Part shown: positions 6,818-14,316 of the stretch, in pieces
Layout of the letters: each line of letters begins with the position of its first letter
How positions within the stretch are numbered: the stretch's first letter is position 1
Source of the DNA: Thiobacillus sp.
Lineage (GTDB): Bacteria; Pseudomonadota; Gammaproteobacteria; Burkholderiales; Thiobacillaceae
DNA length: 14,316 bases
Direction of reading: 5' to 3'
Assembly (NCBI GenBank): GCA_020217265.1
Contig: JAIWOS010000180.1
Location: 1-14,316 of the forward strand
Program-made: the position numbers and the translations under genes
The notes under the pieces: model-generated
The model's database searches: none
Seen by the model: the letters and a program-made list of their open reading frames with translations, nothing else
What the model was told of the DNA's origin: nothing

Positions 6818-8236
6818 CTACCGCACATCGGCCAGGTGCGCGTGCAGCTCCACCACCCGCACCTTGCGCTCCAGATGCTTCACCAGCAGTTTGTAGGTAT
6901 CGCGGTCGAACGATGGTGCGCCGGGCTTTTCCAGTATCGCCGCCAACTGCGCCGCGTCGTGTGCGGTGCCCAGGTAGCACCAGTTGTGCACCACATGAAT
7001 ATCCTCGCGTTCGCTCACGTCGTCGCGTTCGACGATGCCGATCGCGCCCGGGTAAGGCCAGGTCTTGAGCCGGAGCCGGGCCAGCGCCGCCATCAGGCGC
7101 GCACTGTGCAGGCCGATCGCCTCCTTGCCCACGCACGCGCCCTTGCATTGCTGCAACTGAAAGCCAAAGCACGGCCGGCCCGCGCCGCTGGTTTTCTCCA
7201 GCCCCAGCGTGGCAAGACAGAGCCGATGGGCTTCGGCGATTTTCTTCAGTGCCTGCGTCGCCTCGCGCTTGCTGGTGAACAAGCCGAAGCAGTCGCGACC
7301 CTGCGCGAGATCGAGATCCTCGCCGCACGCCAACCGCGGGCGGAACTCGCCCGGCGCGCGTTCATCGAGCTGCCAGGTACACAGTTCGCTCGCGCGCCGC
7401 AGCGCGCGGTTGTGCACCGGCTGGCGCGACTTGATCAGCCACGATTCGAGCAGCAGCGCGCCGAGTTCGCCCACCGTTTCCCGCCACTCGATGCGGCGAA
7501 CCTGCTGGCTGATGCGCAGTTCGCGGAACGCGCGCGTATCGGCCTGGAAATGCGACAGCACGCGCTGCCGCAGATTCACGCTCTTGCCCACGTAAAGCAG
7601 CACGTCGTTCTCGCCATAGAAAAGATACACCCCCGGCAGGTCGGGCAGGTCGTCGAGCACGCCCGCGTCGAGATGCGGCGGCAGCGACGGCCGCACGAAC
7701 TGCTGACGCACCGCCTCGGCGAGCGCGTCCGGTCCCGGCTCGGTTTCCAGCTTTTGCCAGAACTGCCGGATCAGCTCCGCATCCGCCAGTGCACGGTGGC
7801 GGTCATCCGCCGCGAGCCCATGGCGCTCGATCAGGCTGTCCAGACTGTGCTTGTGGAAGTGCGGAAACAGCGCCCGCGACAGCTTCACCGTGCACACCAC
7901 GTCGGCCTGGAAACGCAGCCCGATGCGCTTGAATTCGTTCTTGAGAAACCCGTAATCGAAGCGCGCGTTGTGCGCCACGAAGAGACATCCCGCCAGCCGG
8001 GCCTGCACCGCGTCCGCCAGCGCCCCGAAGCCCGGCGCGTCGGCCACCATCTCCTGCGTGATGCCGGTCAGCGTCTGGATGAAGGGCGGAATGCGGCAGC
8101 CCGGGTTGACCAGCGTGCTCCAGCGCGACACCTCGCCATTCTCGACCCGCACGATGCCGATTTCGGTGATGCGGTCGTGGACGGGGTTTGCCCCGGTGGT
8201 TTCGAGGTCGACGAAGGCGAGGCGTTGGGAAGACAT
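6818..8236 (-). CDS. DEDDh 3'-5' exonuclease fused to a GIY-YIG (UvrC/Cho-like) endonuclease
   Basis: This 472-residue protein has two nuclease modules. Residues 1-165 form a DnaQ/epsilon-type DEDDh exonuclease: Asp10 and Glu12 in VDLETTG, Asp94 in HNARFDYGFL, His147 and Asp152 in HRALADA. Residues about 196-275 form a GIY-YIG domain like the N-terminal (3'-incision) domain of UvrC and Cho: PGVYLF with Tyr204, LLYVGKS with Tyr215 and Gly217, NLRQRV with Arg223, and catalytic Glu264 in LLLESWLIK. Further on lie Cys340, Cys356, Cys364 and Cys368, spaced C-x15-C-x7-C-x3-C, with RPCFGFQLQQCKGAC resembling the UvrC cysteine region. Both active sites look intact. This domain order is known in bacterial genomes and is often annotated as an exonuclease or DNA polymerase III epsilon subunit. 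A role in excision repair is inferred. It lies 53 bp downstream of gyrB. Confidence 0.93.
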   Translation of the reverse strand: MSSQRLAFVDLETTGANPVHDRITEIGIVRVENGEVSRWSTLVNPGCRIPPFIQTLTGITQEMVADAPGFGALADAVQARLAGCLFVAHNARFDYGFLKNEFKRIGLRFQADVVCTVKLSRALFPHFHKHSLDSLIERHGLAADDRHRALADAELIRQFWQKLETEPGPDALAEAVRQQFVRPSLPPHLDAGVLDDLPDLPGVYLFYGENDVLLYVGKSVNLRQRVLSHFQADTRAFRELRISQQVRRIEWRETVGELGALLLESWLIKSRQPVHNRALRRASELCTWQLDERAPGEFRPRLACGEDLDLAQGRDCFGLFTSKREATQALKKIAEAHRLCLATLGLEKTSGAGRPCFGFQLQQCKGACVGKEAIGLHSARLMAALARLRLKTWPYPGAIGIVERDDVSEREDIHVVHNWCYLGTAHDAAQLAAILEKPGAPSFDRDTYKLLVKHLERKVRVVELHAHLADVR

Positions 8237-8289
8237 GTTGCGTTTACCGGTTCACGCATGAAGCCCGCCCGTCTACATACAACCTGACT

Positions 8290-11896
<3,607 letters not shown>

Positions 11897-11961
11897 TTTT
11901 ATATTCCTGAAATTCGTAATTAAGACGCCAAAATCTGGGAGTAAGTGCTTTTGTATTTACG

Positions 11962-11974
11962 AATCAACTGATTG
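11962..11974 (+). promoter_or_regulatory. IHF binding-site consensus
   Basis: AATCAACTGATTG matches WATCAA-N4-TTR at every defined position. It is located 14 bp from the perfect DnaA box, inside the AT-rich part of the dnaA-dnaN spacer. IHF bends origin DNA to help DnaA assembly in proteobacteria, so position and sequence agree. Binding is inferred. Confidence 0.55.
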
Positions 11975-11988
11975 CGATAATTTGTACC

Positions 11989-11997
11989 TGTGGATAA
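11989..11997 (-). promoter_or_regulatory. Perfect DnaA box
   Basis: TGTGGATAA on the + strand is TTATCCACA on the - strand, the exact high-affinity R1-type DnaA box. It lies upstream of dnaN in the AT-rich spacer and is the strongest origin signal in the window. Confidence 0.75.
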
Positions 11998-12057
11998 AAG
12001 CTGGGTCCACGGGTAGGAATGGGGATGGTTTTCCGGGCGCGACGGGCTTGAGCCAAC

Positions 12058-12066
12058 TTGTGCACA
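12058..12066 (+). promoter_or_regulatory. Weak DnaA box candidate
   Basis: TTGTGCACA differs from the TTWTNCACA pattern at one position. It abuts the 3' end of dnaA. It may be a secondary, lower-affinity DnaA site in the origin candidate, or chance. Confidence 0.35.
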
Positions 12067-12074
12067 TTTCACCC

Positions 12075-13412
12075 TCAGCCTGTCAGCGTTTGCAGCAACA
12101 CCAGATAGTCGCGCCCGATATCGGCTTCGGTCTCACGCAGTTCGGCCACCTTGCGGCAGGCGTGGATGACCGTGGTGTGGTCGCGGCCGCCGAAGGATTC
12201 GCCGATCTCCGGCAGGCTCTGGTTGGTGAGTTCCTTGGCGAGCGCCATTGCGATCTGGCGGGGACGGGCCAGGTTGCGGGTACGCTTTTTGGAGAACATG
12301 TCGGCGACCTTGATCTTGTAGTAGTCGGCGACGGTCTTCTGGATGTTCTCGATCGAGACGATGCGCGAGGTGGCGGCGATCAGGTCGCGCAGGGCTTCCT
12401 TCACCAAGTCGAGCGTGATCGGCTTTTCGTGGAAGCGCGAGAAGGCGACCACGCGCTTCAACGAGCCTTCGAGCTCGCGCACGTTGGAGCGCACCTGCTT
12501 GGCGATGAAGAAGGCCACGGCCTCGTCGAGCTTGACGTTGTCCGCCTGCGCCTTGGCGAGCAGGATGGCGACGCGCATTTCCAGTTCGGGCGGCTCGACC
12601 GCGACGGTGAGCCCCCAGGCGAAACGCGATTTAAGGCGGTCGTCGAGGCCGATGATTTCCTTGGGAAAGGTGTCGCAGGTGATGACGATCTGCTTCTTGT
12701 TCTCGATCAGCGAGTTGAACACGTAGAAGAATTCCTCCTGCGTGCGGTCCTTCTTGGCGAGAAATTGGATGTCGTCGACCAGCAGCAGGTCGAGCGACAT
12801 GTAACGCCGCTTGAGATCATCGAACTGCTTGTTGAGGTAGGCCTTGACCACGTCGTCGACGTAGTCGTTGGCGTGGATGTAACTGATGCGCGCGTCCGGG
12901 TGGTTCTGCCGCACGGTATTGCCGATGGCCTGCAGCAGGTGGGTCTTGCCGAGGCCGACGCCGCCGTAGACGAACAGCGGGTTGTAGGCGACGCCCGGGT
13001 TGTCGGCGATCTGCAGCGCAGCCGCGCGCGCCAGCTGGTTGGCCCGGCCCGACACGAAATTATCGAAATTGAAGCCCGGATTGAGGCGCATGCCGCTGCC
13101 AGGAGCGGGGGCCTGTGCGGCAACCGGGGCGCCCGGCGAGGCAGGGGTGGAAACCGGCGAGCGCGGCGCGGCCTGCTTGCGCGTGAGCGCGTACTGCACG
13201 GTCACCGGGCCGTCGTAGAACTCCTGCGCCCAGGCATCGATATGTTCCGCGAATTTTTCGCGCACCCAGTCCATGACGAAATGGTTGGGCGCGAGTATGC
13301 GAACGCCGTCGCCGGCGTCGTCGAATATCAGGGGCTTGATCCACGTGCTGAATTGCTGCTGGGTCAGGCTGGCGCGAAAGCGCTCTTGGCAAAGGTCCCA
13401 GAAGGAATCCAT
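12075..13412 (-). CDS. dnaA: Chromosomal replication initiator DnaA
   Basis: DnaA is the AAA+ protein that binds DnaA boxes and melts oriC. It has 445 residues from the ATG at 13412. Domain I (1-75) begins [12 protein letters not shown] and contains [11 protein letters not shown]. Domain II is a short Pro/Ala linker (about 82-105). Domain III has Walker A GGVGLGKT (150-157) and Walker [11 protein letters not shown] (209-218). Domain IV ends with the DNA-binding signature [15 protein letters not shown] (408-422). An upstream in-frame ATG at 13442 would add [11 protein letters not shown] prefer 13412 because domain I then starts as in homologues, but neither start has a clear Shine-Dalgarno sequence. 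A DnaA-box-like site upstream (13479-13487) suggests autoregulation. Confidence 0.97.
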   Translation of the reverse strand: MDSFWDLCQERFRASLTQQQFSTWIKPLIFDDAGDGVRILAPNHFVMDWVREKFAEHIDAWAQEFYDGPVTVQYALTRKQAAPRSPVSTPASPGAPVAAQAPAPGSGMRLNPGFNFDNFVSGRANQLARAAALQIADNPGVAYNPLFVYGGVGLGKTHLLQAIGNTVRQNHPDARISYIHANDYVDDVVKAYLNKQFDDLKRRYMSLDLLLVDDIQFLAKKDRTQEEFFYVFNSLIENKKQIVITCDTFPKEIIGLDDRLKSRFAWGLTVAVEPPELEMRVAILLAKAQADNVKLDEAVAFFIAKQVRSNVRELEGSLKRVVAFSRFHEKPITLDLVKEALRDLIAATSRIVSIENIQKTVADYYKIKVADMFSKKRTRNLARPRQIAMALAKELTNQSLPEIGESFGGRDHTTVIHACRKVAELRETEADIGRDYLVLLQTLTG

Positions 13413-13478
13413 GGTCGGGTGGCGGGGGGCGGGAAAAGGCATCAGCGTAAACGCGAATCTTACTCCGCATCGGCAGGC

Positions 13479-13487
13479 TCATCCACA
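13479..13487 (+). promoter_or_regulatory. Near-perfect DnaA box upstream of dnaA
   Basis: TCATCCACA differs from TTATCCACA by one base. It lies in the 214-bp spacer between dnaA and rpmH. Autorepression of dnaA or part of a bipartite origin are both possible. Confidence 0.5.
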
Positions 13488-13517
13488 GGCGGACAAAGCC
13501 GCAGCCCGCCGCAGAAC

Positions 13518-13547
13518 TTGACATCCCTTGGGGTGCGCGGGTCTAAT
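13518..13547 (+). promoter_or_regulatory. Sigma70-type promoter for rpmH-rnpA(-yidC)
   Basis: A perfect -35 TTGACA (13518-13523) is followed after 18 bp by TCTAAT (13542-13547), one mismatch from TATAAT. Transcription would start about 70 bp before the rpmH ATG. A ribosomal protein promoter is expected to be this strong. A GAGG ribosome-binding site at 13614-13617 lies 9 bases before the rpmH start. Confidence 0.7.
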
Positions 13548-13626
13548 ACGCGGTTTTTCAACGGATTTTTTTGCCGGTTCGTCCGTACTGCGGGCCAGCC
13601 GCCGTTCTTCAACGAGGATAGATACC

Positions 13627-13761
13627 ATGAAACGCACCTACCAGCCTTCCACCGTCCGCCGCAAGCGTACCCACGGTTTCCGTGCCCGCATGAAGACCAA
13701 GGCCGGCCGTGCCGTGATCAACGCGCGCCGCGCCAAGGGCCGCGCACGTCTGGCGGTCTGA
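13627..13761 (+). CDS. rpmH: 50S ribosomal protein L34
   Basis: This 44-residue, very basic protein of the large ribosomal subunit begins [20 protein letters not shown] and ends GRARLAV, essentially the family consensus along its full length. The ATG at 13627 follows GAGG with 9-base spacing and the strong promoter upstream. The stop TGA overlaps the likely CTG start of rnpA. Confidence 0.98.
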   Translation: MKRTYQPSTVRRKRTHGFRARMKTKAGRAVINARRAKGRARLAV

Positions 13762-14174
13762 TCGACACCGTTCCCGAACCGGCGGCCGCCGTCCCCTGGC
13801 GGGATGCGCGCCTGAAGAAACCTGCCGAGTTCGAGCGGGTATTCGCCGAAAACCAGCGCGCCCGCACCGACGCATACCTGGTGCTGGCGCGCCCGAACGC
13901 GCTTGGCCATGCGCGTCTGGGCATGGTGGTGGGCAAGCGGCAGCTGCCGCGCGCGGTGGATCGAAACCGAGTCAAACGCTGTGCGCGGGCGGGTTTTCGT
14001 CAACTGTTTCCGGAACTGCCCGCCTGCGACTTCGTCGTAAGGCTGCTTGCCCGGCCCGCAGCCGGTACCGAAGTGCGCGAACTGGTGTCTGCCCTGCGCC
14101 GCGCCGGCGCGCGTGCCTGTGAGAAATGGCCCGAATCGGCCACGTCATCTTCACTTCTAGCGTCCCATGGATAA
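13758..14174 (+). CDS. rnpA: Ribonuclease P protein component, with a probable CTG start
   Basis: RnpA is the protein cofactor of RNase P and helps the RNA subunit mature tRNA 5' ends. The conserved region begins [13 protein letters not shown] and carries the family signature [14 protein letters not shown], with LARPN and GMVVGKRQ strands between. The frame has no ATG, GTG or TTG between the rpmH promoter region and this domain. The first GTG (13881) would remove the conserved F-x-x-V-F part. The only sensible starts are the CTG at 13758, which overlaps the rpmH stop as CTGA, or the ATC at 13761. I used CTG, giving 138 residues. The C-terminus after about residue 120 is Ser/Ala-rich and non-conserved. 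It overlaps yidC by 8 bp. Confidence 0.9.
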   Translation: MIDTVPEPAAAVPWRDARLKKPAEFERVFAENQRARTDAYLVLARPNALGHARLGMVVGKRQLPRAVDRNRVKRCARAGFRQLFPELPACDFVVRLLARPAAGTEVRELVSALRRAGARACEKWPESATSSSLLASHG

Positions 14175-14316
14175 CCAGCGGCTGATTCTTTTCATCGTCT
14201 TTTCCTTTTCTCTGCTCCTGTTGTGGCAGGCCTGGCAGGACAAGCACGCCCCAGCCCCCGCGGCGACGCAGACCACCCCCGCGACAGCCAGCGCCCCCGC
14301 CCCCAGCGCAGCGCTG
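14167..14316 (+). CDS. yidC: Membrane protein insertase YidC, N-terminal fragment (runs off the right edge)
   Basis: YidC inserts and folds inner-membrane proteins, alone or with SecYEG. The first 50 codons are visible. [20 protein letters not shown] forms the N-terminal transmembrane segment (about residues 6-23) typical of proteobacterial YidC, followed by WQAWQDKH and the start of an Ala/Pro/Thr-rich periplasmic linker. The ATG at 14167 overlaps the rnpA end by 8 bp. The N-terminus and the position after rpmH-rnpA support the call; the insertase domain is outside the window. yidD, usually found before yidC, is missing here. Confidence 0.9.
   Translation, partial: MDNQRLILFIVFSFSLLLLWQAWQDKHAPAPAATQTTPATASAPAPSAAL

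Larger units (their letters stand above)
11897..12074. other. oriC: Candidate replication origin (dnaA-dnaN spacer)
   Basis: This 178-bp spacer is strikingly AT-rich from about 11881 to 12000, in contrast to the surrounding GC-rich DNA, as expected of an unwinding element. It holds a perfect DnaA box, a perfect IHF consensus and a one-mismatch box next to the dnaA stop (listed separately). Bacterial origins often lie beside dnaA, in either the dnaN-side or the rpmH-side spacer, and gene orientation here diverges from this area. The number of strong boxes is low for a full oriC, so weak sites or the rpmH-side spacer may also contribute. Confidence 0.6.

Noticed and set aside
13413..13442. Upstream dnaA start adding [10 protein letters not shown]
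   Set aside because: Domain I of homologues starts at MDSFWDLC or its equivalent; no ribosome-binding site supports the longer form, although it is not excluded.

Overview
The window is ordinary, dense, GC-rich bacterial chromosome around a replication origin. It most likely comes from a betaproteobacterium. The evidence is the gene order def-fmt / LysM protein-dprA-smg(DUF494)-topA, the dnaA-dnaN-gyrB block divergent from rpmH-rnpA-yidC, and proteobacterial-type DnaA, DnaN, GyrB and Smg proteins. A Thiobacillus-like sulphur oxidiser is plausible from overall style, but the genus is not proven by anything I can read. There is no mobile element, CRISPR array, tRNA or rRNA, and no gene-free stretch longer than about 300 bases.

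Left part (1-6519): fmt (only its first 19 codons) and def run leftward. They diverge from a tightly packed rightward operon encoding a secreted LysM protein, DprA (DNA uptake/recombination), Smg/DUF494, topoisomerase I and a small receiver-like protein of unknown role. Several junctions overlap by 4 bp (TTGA, ATGA), which suggests translational coupling.

Middle part (6540-13412): everything reads leftward. In transcription order it is dnaA, dnaN, gyrB, a fused DEDDh exonuclease/GIY-YIG nuclease with a UvrC-like four-cysteine cluster, and an 86-residue protein I do not recognise. The 178-bp dnaA-dnaN spacer is AT-rich and holds a perfect DnaA box and a perfect IHF consensus, so it is the best oriC candidate. 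The dnaA-rpmH spacer has one near-perfect DnaA box and a clear sigma70 promoter for rpmH.

Right part (13627-14316): rpmH, rnpA and the start of yidC run rightward. Two things stand out. rnpA has no ATG/GTG/TTG codon ahead of its conserved domain and appears to start at a CTG overlapping the rpmH stop (CTGA). yidD, normally between rnpA and yidC, is absent.

Together the genes cover replication initiation (DnaA, DnaN), supercoiling control (GyrB, TopA), DNA repair and uptake (exonuclease-Cho fusion, DprA), N-terminal formyl-Met metabolism (Fmt, Def), tRNA 5' processing (RnpA) and membrane protein insertion (YidC). I found no convincing undescribed multi-gene system. The most interesting items are local: the rnpA start, the nuclease fusion, the compact origin signals, the receiver-like protein and a perfect palindrome inside topA.
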